Of a stretch of DNA of 64,000 nucleotides, positions 34,095 through 46,893 are shown piece by piece. How positions within the stretch are numbered: the stretch's first letter is position 1; each line of letters begins with the position of its first letter. The notes beneath the pieces are model-generated. The model was not told the origin of the DNA and searched no databases. It saw only the letters and a list, made by a program, of their open reading frames with translations. Source of the DNA: Termitomyces sp. T153 (lineage: Eukaryota > Basidiomycota > Agaricomycetes > Agaricales > Lyophyllaceae); assembly GCA_018296165.2 (NCBI GenBank), contig JACKQL020000012.1, positions 1 to 64,000 of the forward strand. The letters are read 5' to 3'. Position numbers and translations under genes: made by a program.

Positions 34095-36188
34095 GTGCGT
34101 GGTAGGATGTTGTCAAAGAGGACCATGAGGCTCGAGGGGTTGTAGATCGTTAGCGCCTTAACGAAACATGAATCAGATTAGATCAAAGGCAGCACGGTAT
34201 CAGCAGTGAAGAAAACATTATTACTTACCTGCGAATTTAGGTTGCATCACTTTGGCAGTGTAATTGACAAAGATACGTACATAGGCAGGAATCAGATCGA
34301 ACAGATTGAAAGGGTAGGAGCGTACAATCAGGAAGTTGCCTTAGAGCCGGATACAAGAGGAAGAGGGGGGAGAGGGTAAAGGAGACTTCAAAAGTTCTTA
34401 AGCCGATACCACAGTGCCAGCGAGAGTTGAGTAACACGCATGATTATACCACGGAGTGGCACGTTTAGAGTCGCATCTTTAGTTGGCTCAGGCAGAGACG
34501 AAGACAACTTGACATCGCACAATACATATAGAGGGTGAGTCTCTAGATCTTGATTTTCATGGAGCACGGAAGTATAAACACAAAGCAGAGCGCGAATGCA
34601 GAAGGGGTCACGTCATCAGCCTTTAATAATACAGGGTGGTTAGAGCGCGCTAGGGCGCCCACATACACTAAACTAGTAATATAGATTCGAAAGAGTCCTC
34701 GGTTCAACGAAGGAACGACGATAGATATTGTGCTGAGCTCCGACCGGTCCGTTGAGTTGAACGACGCCCGATGGCCACTGACGTCAGTATAAATGTTTGC
34801 TCACCAGACATTCAAAGATACAACATACTTGACCGTGGCCATGGTGGAAGATAGAAAAAAAGTAATGATACGACTGCGTCCGAAGTCTTTGATTAGATTA
34901 GATCGGCAAGGATCACCGTCGCTTGACTTTTTATTTCCCTATCAGCCCCATACTTTGCGGACTGTGTAGCTTCAAGCTTCAAGCTCTATCTGACCCGATA
35001 TCCAGCGTGTGCTCGTGTCATCGTGCTTGGGGCAGAGATACCGTCAATGCATCATGTCGGGAAAATGTTCGAAACATAATCAGACAAAGCGATCACGCAT
35101 CAGGGCAAATTAGGCCTGGCTAGAACTACAACATATTAGGCTGAGGCCTGACTGCCTTACCAGAACATATCAGGCCCAGATCACTGATCTGATAATGCTC
35201 CAAGTATTTTTCCACCCTTCAGGCTTCAAGACCCAAGATCCTACTCGTTATATTGTACGAGTAGTCACGAGTTTCCCAAGAGACGGCGCTATCTGATTGC
35301 TTACCATCGTAGTATGAACTTTCACAGTGCGCTCTAGGTCTGGATAAACTACCCGCTACATGTCAGAAGTAGAATTAAATCTAGATTTCATACTTCTAGC
35401 CGTCGCAGAATTGATGTTGTGAGTCTTGTGGATGGAACTTGATGTTGACAGCTCGTCCTTATCATTCAGAATATATCGATATCGGAAATGACTTGGGTGT
35501 GTTGACAATCACAACCGACTCGATCTCTATCATAGCATACGGGTGTATAAGCCACCATTCTGTTTAAATGCCGTATTCGCCATTTGTTGTGAGACACGGA
35601 ACGATAAAGGAATATGTACTGCTCCGTCTTCCACCAACAACTATCTTTCGATTCGATTGCAACCATGATCCTAATACTACACAACTTGCTGTGGTAGCCG
35701 TAATTCTAGTGGAGAAAATCAAGCAGCACCTCCACGCCGATTCTTTTCTATCCCAGACAGATATTATTGGGCATGAATTCTCCGGCTGAATATCGCATCA
35801 CTGGTCCGGGTAGATAAGGAATTCCTTCCTCTCTGAGGGTCATGGTCACAAGAAGCTCTCTATATGGGAGCGTTTGGAAAGTCTAATAAACATCGTCGTG
35901 GCATCTGTCACCAACGAAAGAATTTGCGACCTCTCCGGTCTACAGTTCTTCTCTTATTGTCATTTCCCTCGCTCCGTTTGATCGGATCTAGATCCGCTTC
36001 ACTATCAGGACCATTCGTTTACGGTCACCGTTTTTCATCTTAGGATCTCAGCTCTTAACGATGAACTTCAACTAGAGCTTTTCCGCATTCAATAACTTTG
36101 AATGTCCAGGAACATTTGAATCTATCCGTTTCAACCAGAAATCATCCATATGTACATAAAACTAATTCTATATAGTTTATACAGCATT
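34095..36188. other. Intergenic region of about 2.1 kb, no gene seen
   Basis: No frame on either strand shows a recognisable domain or coherent exon chain. Small palindromic AT stretches occur but no clear repeat family. Confidence 0.45.
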
Positions 36189-37755
36189 CTAAGTCAACTT
36201 TTTCGTCTTGTGATCCAGAGCACCCGGCGCCAACACACGTTGTGCATTTCCCTCTTTATTCTTGTAGAAAACAATGTCGCCTTCGTCCTCAATGAATATG
36301 CATTGACTGAATGTTCTGTAGAGAGCGCGGAAGGTATTCTATGTGGTAAACTTGAGTCGACACACAAAATGTAATACTGGTCAAGAGCTTGCCGTTGAAT
36401 CATAGTTGTAGTCTTCCTTGAGAATCTTCTTGATCGCCTCCGTCACATATGGTTGATTGTCTTTTTTGTGATAAGATAAGCAGACAGAATGGTGAGAAAT
36501 TGTGTAACATACAGAAAGGAATTGATGAGAAAAGGTGGTGTGCAACATGATCATGGGAGACATTGTGGAGGAAGAAGCGTCCAGCCCAGCCCAAGAGGGG
36601 GCGATCAACGGTAGAGATAGCACCACGAAGGAACGACCACTGCGTGGCACGGTAGTGGGCAATTGAGGGGTCGGAGTGGTGGAGGTATGTTAGCATGACA
36701 ATCCAGTGGTTAGCCAACTACTCATCCGCGTGTTAGCTGGATGAAAAAAAGTACAAGAGTTACACACGAGATAGGGAACAAAGAAGAATTTCAGGAAGTT
36801 ATGGAAGCCGACTTCGCGAGTCCAGAGGTAAAGAATGCAAGACATGGCAGACAAACCAATGTTAGAGGCGATGATGCCTTTACGCTCATGAGGCTTGAAG
36901 AGGGGTGAAGAGGGTTGAAAGTGCTGTCAGGAAGACGGCAAGTGAGATCTCGAGGGCAATACATGGAAGTAGACGCACGTTAGTCCAGGGTGGATACATT
37001 TGATTGCCCATGGCATTTGTGAAGAGGTAATACTGCCAACCGAGCACCTGCATGAAGAGCATGCGGAGAAGGGTGTAAATTGGCGTCTCCTCGAACATCT
37101 CATGGTAGTCGTTGACTTTGGCGATATTCTCGGGAGGTAAGCCGTATTCGGAACGAGTCCGGGGAACGAAGTTCTCGTCGCGCTCGATCGACATGGTCGC
37201 CTTGTGGTGAGCGTGATGACTCGACCTCCACGCGTAGTAAGGAACAAGAATAAACTGTGGCTACAGTCAATGTTGTAATCGAAGGGCACTTGACACAAGC
37301 GTACGGTGTGAAGACTATAGCCAACAAGGTGGTTGAACCAAGGGTAGTTTGAGAGCGAACCGTGACCAGCCTCATGCGCCATGCACCACCAACCCGCTAG
37401 AATCACGCCCTGCCAGTGCCAGTAAAGCGCCCAAAGACCCCATTTCACGGCAATTCCGACATGAGGGGTACCACACTCCTCGACAAGGAATTTCGCAATC
37501 GGGTCAATCAGCCAGCCAAGTTTGTACACGATAACGGCACAGGTCACATCGCGAATGACATATAGTAGGGCTTTGAAAGTATTTTTCTCATGGAGATGCT
37601 TAGGTATGACCGAGTGAACTTCCTGCAATGTCACCTAGATCGGTAATGAGTACTGACTACTTGACAATATAAGCAAGCAAGTCTACCTTGGTAGGAGTGA
37701 ACGGCGTTGCCAACCGTTTCTTGAATTCAGGACTGTCCTCAAAGAGAGAAAACAT
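36189..37755 (-). CDS. Fatty-acid desaturase, delta-12 (FAD2-like) family, copy A
   Basis: Membrane di-iron desaturase that inserts a double bond into oleate-type acyl chains in the endoplasmic reticulum. The start MFSLFEDSPEF is followed by VTLQEVHSVIPKHL. Three His boxes are visible: HEAGH, SHHAHH and HVAHH. Hydrophobic segments lie between boxes one and two and before box three. The C-terminus TFRALYRTF...IFIEDEGDIVFYKN is typical of the family. It is recovered only by splicing a GC-AG intron at 36339-36392; otherwise the protein would end early at NYDSTASS. The first box has Ala where copy B has Cys. The gene is divergent from copy B across about 0.9 kb. Exact regioselectivity (desaturase, acetylenase or conjugase) cannot be read from the sequence. 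Confidence 0.9.
36339..36392 (-). other. GC-AG intron in desaturase copy A
   Basis: On the coding strand the intron begins GCAAGC and ends CATAG. Removing it joins DYNYDST to NTFRALYRTF and restores the conserved family C-terminus. Confidence 0.75.
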
Positions 37756-38666
37756 TCTAACAATTTGATAGGGAAAAGTGAGTCAATCCACTAAGAACAG
37801 AGTCCTAGGCAGAGATGAGGGAGGTATGGGAGTAAACTGATGTTGAAGGTGCGTATTTAATGCGCTGAAGATGGGTCGGGGTAAATGCCATACGGAGAGA
37901 ACGGTTTCCGACATCGAAGCCAACATTAAACTCAGTCCGGGTGAGGAAAAAGAATTTATGCACACGTGACATTCAAACTCGAAGTCCTGGGGAAATGTGG
38001 ATAGTTACCGAGTGCCACTTTGCTCTGATCGGTCCTGCGTCTCATACTCTGGTCTGTTCTTCTGCTCTCCAGCCTTATGATCTATCGAATAGGCTCGCTC
38101 GCCACATGCACTGCCTCCCACGACATTGATGAAAGCTCATTTGCTCTCGGTTGCTAGTCTTTGCTGAAGGTGCGGTTGTGTCCATAGGAAAATGCAGAAT
38201 CTTACAACAATCACTTATCATCAAGGTTTTTCATTTTTTCTTCATCAGAACTTCATTCTTCAGTCGCCCAAGCTCGGTGGTTATGAAAAAATTATCTCAC
38301 ACTTATGTCTTATGTTGTACCATCATGTCATTTAAAAGCTGCTCAGTCCCGTGTGCAACCCGATTCAAGATCTGTATACTCTGTTCCAACGTAAGTCCTC
38401 ATTCGCATGCCACTGGCTAACCATCGATGGCTTGGAAGACCTATATTTGCGAATATGAATGTACGTTATCCCCATGGACTAGGTGGGTCCGGGGTTCCGG
38501 GTGACACCTTGTTTCCCATTTCGCAACTGTTCTCTTGGTCCATCAGTCATCCAAAGTAACGAATTTCACGCATCTACTTCTATACAGTGGCTTAGTATAA
38601 ATACGCATGATATAAGAGGATGAAGACGTTCCTTTCACCTACAGCAGTCTCCGTAGCTTCTACAGC
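37756..38666. promoter_or_regulatory. Bidirectional promoter region between the two desaturases
   Basis: 911 bp with no supported gene. The start codons of copies A and B face away from each other here. Possible TATA-type elements are AGTATAAATA near 38593 on the plus side and TTAAATACG, read on the minus strand, near 37860. Shared control of the pair is inferred. Confidence 0.5.
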
Positions 38667-40465
38667 ATGGGTGTCTTGAATGCCGACAATTACTCTGAGG
38701 ATGCACTTCCCGCATTCACTCCCATGTCGTGGTTTGTGCCGTCAACCTGGGCTTATGAAAACATATCTAATCATCTGTTGTTTGATTCAGGTCTCTCAAG
38801 GAGATCAAAGCTGCTATACCCAGAAAATATTTTGTTCGAGACACACAGAGAGGCCTGCTCTATTTTGCTCGAGATGTCTTGATGGCGGTTGTGGCCTGGT
38901 CGCTTGCTACCTTCATCGATCCTTACTTCAAGCAGACTGTGACCAGTGAACTTCTCACTCCGACTGGGGCAGAGGTCATGCGCTGGGCTGCCTGGGGGTT
39001 CTAGTGAGCTGCTACCCTGGTAGTTTCTGTGACTTATTTCCTTGCCATTGACTGAATTCACAGCTGGTGGTTCCAAGGTCTCATCTTCACCGGTATCTGG
39101 GTCATTGGCCATGAAGTTAGCATGAATCCTCTGTCTAGATCTCCATTATTGACATTATTGATATTCTCTTCAGTGTGGACATGGCGCCTTCTCCGATCAC
39201 AAGATCGTTAATGATGTTCTTGGTTTTGTAGGTCTGTCGCCACAACTTTTTCATTGCGCTAATGAGGCAAGATCACGCATACCTTCCTCTGGACCCCATA
39301 CTTCTCGTGGAAGATCTCGCACCACCGTCACCACAGTAACCATGCTTCAATGGAGCGTGACGAAGTCTATGTTCCGAAGACGCGTGAGGATCTGAATATT
39401 CGTGACGAATCTGACGGACACAAGATTGATTACGATGAATACTTCGGTGATACCCCCATCTATACCCTCTACATGTTGGTTCGTCAACAACTCCTCGCTT
39501 TCCCGGCATACCTTCGTAAGTTCCCCGCAGCCAATCAATATACCTTTATAACCTAATTCAATTAATGAACAGTTTTCAACGTCTCTGGCCAGAAGAACTA
39601 CCCGAAGTGGACAAACCATTTTGATCGTGAGTAATTGTCCTCAACAAATTTTATCAGTGACTCATCCCTTACAATTTCACAGCCAATTCTATCCTATTCA
39701 CCAAGGCTCAGAGGAATGCTGTTATCCTCTCCAACATTGGCATTGCCTTCATGGTCTGGGCTGTCAGCTATTCCTGCTCCACGTTTGGCATGTCCACCGT
39801 TGTCAAATACTATGGTATTCCTTGGCTCGAAGTCACTCACTGGTGTAAGAGTTGCTGTTTTTGTTCTGGCATTTTCCGTCGAGCTCATTCTGAGCGCCTA
39901 GTTATCATGATTACCTACCTCCACCATACTTCCCCTGAGCTTCCTCATTATCGTGGCAAGGAGTGGAACTTCCAACGCGGCGCTGCGGCCACAGTCGACC
40001 GTAACTTCCTCGGCTGGCAGGGACGCTTTTTCCTCCATGACGTTGCTCATTATCATGTCATTCACCACGTGAGTGGCCTTCCGGCTCCGTTCCTTTCGGA
40101 TTTGACTAACCTCTTTTCTTAGTTCTTCCCTAAAATGCCTTTCTGTATGTCCTTGGTACTTTGTTGATTCTCGCTCTTCATTCTTTCATAGATCACGGAG
40201 CTGAAGCTACCCAATATCTCAAGACATTCATCGGTGACCACTACGTTTATTCCAACAGCCCCGTTTTCAAGGCTCTCTGGGAGAGTTACAACAAGTGCCA
40301 GTTCGTCGAAAATGAGGGTTCGTAATAACCGTTATGTTCGTTGCTCTTCCGAATGCTTACATGTACCTGTTCCAAGGGGACGTTCTCTTCTACCGCGACA
40401 AGAAGGGTCGAGCTGTCCGTCGGCCCGCCGATCACTATCGCAACACTGACACCAAGATTCAGTAG
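38667..40465 (+). CDS. Fatty-acid desaturase, delta-12 (FAD2-like) family, copy B
   Basis: Start [12 protein letters not shown]. Exons 38667-38731, 38791-39003, 39064-39115 and an exon from 39174 splice in phase to give [10 protein letters not shown]...YWWFQGLIF...[11 protein letters not shown]; further exons run to the stop at 40463-40465. His boxes are HECGH, SHHRHH and HVIHH. The last exon gives [14 protein letters not shown], the normal family C-terminus, after a short intron beginning GTTCGT near 40319. Compared with copy A the boxes differ at HECGH/HEAGH and HVIHH/HVAHH, and the N-terminus is unrelated, so the pair is an old duplication that may have split its function. Endoplasmic-reticulum membrane enzyme by family. 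Confidence 0.9.
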
Positions 40466-41413
40466 ATTGTTTTACCTGAATGTGCAAATTTCCTGCGATT
40501 ATTATCAATCGGCACCTTCCTTATGTAATTCCACTCTTAGACATTAATATTGATGTCAGTTCGTACAATCCACGTTAGTTAAAAGGTCCTTGTGATCCGC
40601 AAAGTTTGAGCTTGCGAGATTCGACGTCTGTCCATCGTGCTAAGCGTCGAGTCAATTATTCTTTTGTTCTATGCAACGGCTGACACCCTCCTCGGAGCTG
40701 AATTTCCGGACACAGAACTTCTATCTCGAGCTTATATCCGCTGTCGCTTGACGAGAAGAGCTTTTGCACACGAGAAAATGTTCGGAAGCAAGGTACAAAA
40801 GGATCTGAAACAGCAGTAATCCTACTCAATCCCTTCTGGATGTCCAATCTGAATCCATGTTACATTGCGAACCTTGCTTTGCGGACTATGACAGAGAGTT
40901 GAAACGTGCTCCTTACGTGCCGCGGTAAGCGCGAAACCTGTAGGCCGTTGCAAGCGCAGCGTAATCATCACTAAGATCTAAGAGTAAGAATCAGTTGTAT
41001 GCAGCGCCATGACTTGAGCGTGCATAGCATTCTGAATTAGTCGACATGTAACACGTGAGATATACCGGCCCTGTGAGTAGTATCCGTTTCATCTGAGACA
41101 AAGAATTGTTTGGAATCTAGGATGATTGCTTGAACCTTACATTCACTAGCAGCACCCAGAAAGGATCATGCCGAAAAGAATGGCATACCTGCAAAACTTC
41201 AAAACCAACATTAGATCGGCGACGTAACATAAAAGAACATTAGAGAATAGTCAAGGAGCAAGTATCATATCAATCAGTTGACGACAAGCACGGTTGTCAG
41301 GTTGAGTTGCCGTGACTCTGGAGAAACAACACGTTAACATGACATGCATTCCAATCTGGAAGTTCCAGAATACATCATTTGATGGGCGCTTGTACCGGGC
41401 AACAGAATATCCT
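40466..41413. other. Intergenic region, no gene seen
   Basis: 3' flanks of desaturase B and of the metallophosphoesterase. No domain-bearing frame on either strand. Confidence 0.5.
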
Positions 41414-42741
41414 CTAATCCCTCAAATCGACGACGACAGGCTGAAAACCAGGCCCGCCAGCAGGAACGCGCTGTCCTACACGCCACGTCCCCTTTCCCGC
41501 CGGAGAATTCGACGCATTCACAAATACCGTCTCGTGCAGCCTCTGCGTGCCATCTCCATCTTTCCCAGTATCCTTTCTATCCACAGCAACATCTGCATTT
41601 CCATGACAATCTTCGTCTGGCTCAAAGCCAATATCTAAATCATCCATGTTTTCTTCGTCTTCGTCATCATCGTCATCATCGTCGATAACGGTGACCTCAG
41701 GTAACGTATTGGTGTCTTCGGGTCCCCATGCGTGGACGTGAGCGCCTCGCGACTCGTGGATGTGGCCGAATACATGGAGACGTGGGCGTAAGCGAGGTAA
41801 ATGGTTGCGTAGATCTGCACATCCAGCGAAATCGAGTGACTGGGTACGATCGAGAATACGGGCGGGCGGACCGTGGGTCAATCTATGAAAAGGGATGAAG
41901 TGAAAGCGTCGCCAAATAGAGTGAAAGCATACAAGATGTCTGTAGCGGGAAACTTGGATAGAAGAGCTGAAGATGGGATATCTCAATATGATGAGGCAGA
42001 TGAAAAGGGACGGGAGTACCTTCTCCGTATTCGCGATTGTAGTTGAATGCCCAGTTGTGGAACCATGGGGACCACTTTAGTGATATGTGAGTGCAGAGAT
42101 TATGGTGGACGAAAGAGTGTTGTCACTGACAGGAGAACCATACACGCTCCACAATCTACCTTCTGGTTTCGTCCGAAACGTATAAGATGAATCTTGAAGA
42201 TACACTACACCTGCTTCTCGTGCGCGTGGTCCAGTGAGTAATTCAACAATCTTTGCGCGCTCCTGACAGACCACAATAAGAATAAGATGGAGTTGTGCGC
42301 CCCTGATCAGAATCGAACTACGCACCTGTTTTCCAGCAGTACGATGCCACCGGTGATATTCCTCCTGATACCAGTCTTCGTGAAGTGTAAGATCATGATT
42401 TCCCGCGATAAGTCTTATTATAATCCACTCAGCCTCCCGCAAAGACACGCAGCCAGCCATACGCATCAAACTCACATTTTCGTCTTATGTGGCAGCTGAT
42501 AGATCCATTCCATGACCTTTTCAAACTCTTTGAGAAGTCCCAGGTTCGTCAGATCTCCAGAATGAAGCAACACGTCACCATCGGGAATATCGAATGTTTG
42601 AACGTGGGTGTCGCTGATACACACGAATCGTGTCCAATCTGAACCTGGAACTGCAGCGAGTTGGTGAGGATGGTATTCTAGGTGAACTACCGAGTCTGCT
42701 GTGCTCAGAGCGCGTGGGACGTACTGCAGAGTCCCGCTCAT
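41414..42741 (-). CDS. Calcineurin-like metallophosphoesterase (MPPED-like)
   Basis: The exons carry the ordered metal-binding motifs of the calcineurin-like superfamily: ISDTHVQ, GDLTN, AGNHD, THGPP and FGHIHESRGA. The start is MSGTLQYVPRAL and the protein ends VVVDLRD. Introns occur after YQLPHKTK, after the segment ending RTAGK (the GTGCGTAG donor near 42327) and around the VYGSP/WSPWFHNW junction. An acidic run of eight Asp residues, followed by EDEENMDDLD, lies between the GHIH motif and the C-terminal FVNASN segment; this is an insertion near the last metal-binding site. The fold suggests a phosphodiesterase or phosphatase using two metal ions. The natural substrate is unknown and there is no signal peptide. 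Confidence 0.85.
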
Positions 42742-44391
42742 GACGGTGGTTTGAAGTATGTTAAGTCTTCGGAACTCGGAATTTCATCAAGGACATAAAT
42801 CATCTCTCGGTACCGAAAAATGATGTCGCTTGGATGTCGCTTGAAGACCTGAAAGCCTCCATGATCGCCGTATTGAATCACTATCCGAGTAAAAGCTGCT
42901 TGCCTCTTGAAATATCGAAGATGAATACCAATCGAAATAAGTCGGCAAACTCATGTTGGATGCATTCCCTTGTGGAGCTCGAGCGGTGGTGCGTTCATGA
43001 CTGTCGGATACATTGGACACGATATGTTGCCAGCTGAGAGACGTATAGGCGAGCTTTGGTGAATATAACATATAGTGTTGCTGGGTATACTTCTCAATCG
43101 AGATCAGAGCCGCCAAGACGAGATAATGGAGTCCTGTGTCTTGACTGAACTAGCGGCATAGAATGCGGTGACACCCTTTCCTCCATAATTCATGCGAACG
43201 AGACCCATTCGTCATAGAAAGACTCGCTTGCGCACTATTTTGTTCCATGGGACTGGGAGCCACAAGGCGTAGGGCGACTTGGTCGATGGCGGGGAACAGA
43301 CACCCAACGGTGGTTTAACTAGGAACTACTAGTTGCTGCAGGAAATCATCGAGATCTGAATATATACGCCAGACATTGATCTGAAGGGAGGAAGTAAATT
43401 CGTTCAATTTTGAAATCGAGGCACAGATTTCCTACGTGCTCCAGAGCGATAGTCGGCATGTGTACGATGGTGAAGAAGTTTGGTAGGAACCGAGTGAGGC
43501 TGAGCCGGAGTGTATATCCAGAAGTACATAGAATGCATACCGGCCGAGTTGAATCGAAGGATATTCTACGGCGTCGCCTCACTGAGACATTGTGAGTTCA
43601 ATACCCTAGAAATGTGTGCTGACACCGGATTATACATAACAGAGATGAGTGAATGTCAAAACTTCGATCAGCTCAGAGAACAGGCAGGTACACGAGTATT
43701 TGGGATTACTATCACTACTCCCAGATCTGTGCAGCGATCGGGCCATACAGGCATCCGTCGAAAACTGCATAAAAGACGCTATGAAGGTCACAAGTACAGC
43801 GCGAGGCCCTGGATATAGGTCGAGCGAGCACCTCATCTATTTATACGCAACTCGACGAAAGAGAGGGAAATAAAAAATATTACATAATGTTGCAAGATTC
43901 TCAAGATCTCACGGGTTGATTGAGCTCTACCTGCCCATTTCTGCAGGCAAGTATTTGCCTTTCTCTTTTTTCAGCCTTTCTCGTGCTCACGACCTTTTGC
44001 GCCAATACAGGACTACTAGACGTTCATGTAGTGCGAATCTTACTCTAGAATCTACATAGGCGCCATGTCCTTGTTGCTTTCCTCCCCGCTGCTATGGGAC
44101 TCTACTATACTCATCCTGGCTCAGATGTACTTCGCCGCACCAAACCAAGCCCAATTTCAAGCACGCATGCGGAATGCGAGGAATTCCTGTTGCTCGAACT
44201 AGAATACACCCTTTCGACGCGTTTGAAACGACTTTTGTGCTTGATAAGGAAGCAGACGCGTCGATCTATAAATACGCAAACCTTATTTGCCCGCCTATAA
44301 AGACCAACGACGCGTCGACGTCTCTCCATCGAACATCCTACCACCACAATCGACAATTCTAAATCCAAACAACGCTCCTTAGCAATCAACT
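42742..44391. other. Intergenic region of about 1.65 kb, no gene seen
   Basis: Several short frames of 60-110 codons exist on both strands but none has a recognisable motif. The last 100 bp precede a secreted-protein gene and contain TCTATAAATACG near 44266, a likely TATA element. Confidence 0.45.
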
Positions 44392-45377
44392 ATGAAAATC
44401 CCAACAACCGTTCTCCTTTCTGTCTTTGCCTTTCCGTATCTCGTCAATGCCCGGCCCTCCTCCATATTAGCGAACCGTATGCCTTTTGCTGACTTATATC
44501 AGCCCGCCTTTGACCATATTGCGATAGACCTTGACGCCCGCGACGGACAACCTCCCACAACCGCTCTCGGAGGCACACCCTCCAATCCACTTGGTACCAC
44601 AGCCAAGTCCTTCCCCGGTGGCGGTACGTAGTTCATTTGAACACCGCCTTTTTCTAAAACCTCGTTTCTCGATATCGTATTAGGCAGCACCAACGAAGAC
44701 AACGATATCCTTACAAAAGGTCCTCTTGCCAAGGGTACGCTCGCACGCATGTTTCCAACCTTCCTCTAGGCTTATTGATGGTTGCAGGACTGATCTCACG
44801 CTCGATACCTGACATCGAAAGACCCTGGACCAAGAGACAGCCAATAGACGATCGTGCGCCTCCTTTCCTCTCTCTCGATATCTACTCAGATTCTACCTTG
44901 ATGCAGCTACCGAAGGTGGTCTATATACAGACAAGTCGTATCGCTATTTCACAGAAGCAGGCAGTACGTCCTCTTTTGTTCTCGCTTGGGACAAGAGCGT
45001 TCATTATCATTATTGATAGGTTACGATCTTGATAATAAGTCTCCTGTTTCGCAAATGGGAAAAAGTGCGTTTGGGCTTGCGTTTGTGTTCGTGTGCGAGT
45101 TGGAAATGCTGATGCGCCATTTCCTCCAGGCCTTAACAAGGGATCATCGGCGGAATCTGGTTTGTCGTTCGGCTTTTCTTTTGAATTTCGACTAATCGAT
45201 GACTATGAAGGCGTGCCAGTGGGTAAAGAGCTGACGGACCCTAAAGTCGACAAAACCAAATCACAGCTAGGACCATCGAATCCCAGTACGTTCTATGCGT
45301 TGTTCGACATGAGTGTCGACCGGCTTATTTTCGGCTACCCCAGCGTCTACGGACTTCGTAGAGGTTATCCGCCGTGA
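44392..45377 (+). CDS. Secreted hypothetical protein
   Basis: The first exon encodes a clear signal peptide (MKIPTTVLLSVFAFPYLVNA, cleavage probably after NA). It splices at 44623/44684 to GSTNEDNDILTKGPLAK and at 44734 to GLISRSIPDIERPW in consistent phase. The middle (about 44900-45090) cannot be joined with certainty. The last exon ends LIFGYPSVYGLRRGYPP. A region GLSFGFSFEFRLIDDYEGVPVG precedes the stop. I recognise no family. It lies just upstream of, and on the same strand as, the ferritin-like gene. Since such proteins usually have a signal peptide, the two could in principle be one gene, but no in-phase junction was evident. Confidence 0.5.
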
Positions 45378-45493
45378 GCAGGCTAGCGGGTCTGATGTTC
45401 GTGGGCTTAAGGCGCGGCGGGGTGGGTGGTTCTTAGCGTAACGAATTGTTCCATTTGTACTAAATTTATTATTACGATCTATCTAAATCAGCG

Positions 45494-46619
45494 ATGGAAC
45501 CGGTCGAGAAGCGTTTTCACGCACACAACAGACACCCCCGATCCCGCGTCTTTTCGAAACGCGATTCTCCTTCCGGTTCGTCTTGTTCCCACCCGCCTCT
45601 CGATATCCTTTTATGTTTCTTTTCGCTCACGAACTCGCTTAGACATCGACATTCTGAACTTTGCACTCACATTTGAACATCTTGTCTCTGCGTTTTACAA
45701 GACCGGGTTGGAGCGGTATGGCGCGAAACAGTTCCAGGAGGCGGGGTATGAAGTATGGATACGCAAGCGGTATAAACAGCTTGCGAAGAATGGGAACACG
45801 CATGTGCAGTTTTTGGAGAGTGCGCTTGGGGAAAGGGGTGTAAAGGCGTGTTCGTATGATTTGTAAGTGGCTTCTTCTGGTTGTTCATTGGAAGGGTGCT
45901 GATATGAGATACATGTAGGAAGGAGAAGGATGTGAAAGAGTGGGTTAGCAAGTCATTCGTCATTGAGAATGTGGCGGCGTCGGCGTGGAACGGTGTTGTG
46001 GGTATTCTGCAGGATCGCGTGGGTTATATGTGTCTGCTATCCGAAAACAAAAAGGAGCTGATTGTAATGTTCGTGATAGGCTTACCAGACGGTCGCGGCG
46101 TCTATCATGGGTGTCAAGTCTCGTCAAGCGGCATGGATAAACTCCGTGGTAAGAAAGTCGAATGCATGGAACACGCCATTTGAGGTTCGTTTGTACTCCT
46201 CTATTAACACGCTCGTAATGACGAAACAATCATCCTAGACTCCGCTCGACATGAACCAGATCTACTCGATAATCTCACCATTTATCATACCTGGCTCGTG
46301 CCCGTCAACCAACGCCCCCATACGTGCAACGCCTTTCCCCGCTCTACATGTCCCGCCATGCCATCCAGGGTCCGTCATCACCCTCGAGTTTGACGCGTCC
46401 TTGGCGAAAGGAGCAGAGAAGAAGAAGGAGCAGCTGTTTGCGGCGTTCGTATCAGGAACGGGGACGGTGTTTGTTTCGATGCGAGAGGGGAGGAAGGTGG
46501 AGGTGCCGAAGGGGTTGGTGGGTATTGTGTATGTATTTGTGACGAAGGATGGGGGAAAGGTGGGCACTGAAGGGATTGTGGCGGGTCCCGGTGTTGTGTG
46601 GTTTGGGTTTAGGGCGTGA
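45494..46619 (+). CDS. Ferritin-like domain protein, Rds1 family
   Basis: The first exon, MEPVEKRFHAHNRHP...KRDSPS, joins in phase across the intron that starts near 45572 to DIDILNFALTFEHLVSAFYKTGLERYG, the first helix of the fungal ferritin-like (PF13668-type) domain. Later blocks fit the family: GNTHVQFLESALG, ASAWNGVVGILQD and PLDMNQIYSIISPFIIPGSCPSTN. The C-terminal part, ITLEFDAS...LFAAFVSG...VYVFVTK, is the usual all-beta tail. The family is linked to stress and sexual development in yeasts (Rds1), but its biochemical role is unproven. The first exon lacks a clear signal peptide, so the true start may lie further upstream. Confidence 0.75.
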
Positions 46620-46893
46620 GTGTAGATGGACAAGAAGTCAAGTAGAATTTTTCGAATGTATTTTTAGGCAATGGGTATCACAAGTGGTCGTAGAATCAGT
46701 AAGAGAGGATGGAGTAGGGAGAGAAAAGCGCAGGGAGGGAAATACAGAGGTCCTTTTATTCGGAATTCATAGGAGATAACACAATAACACCATGCTTCTC
46801 ATGAAGGTACAAATCAACACTTCCTCATTGCGATAAGGTTCCATCTGTGTCATATCATAATACTAGAGAGATCTTGACATACACTCTTTATCT

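Noticed and set aside
20458..40465. A single biosynthetic cluster joining the polyketide synthase and the desaturases
   Set aside because: About 9 kb with a DUF2235 gene and unrelated DNA separates them, and no oxidoreductase, transporter or regulator typical of such clusters lies between.
42270..42340. Possible tRNA T-arm (GTTCGATTC on the minus strand)
   Set aside because: The flanking bases do not pair as a T-stem, and the segment is explained as an intron of the metallophosphoesterase gene.
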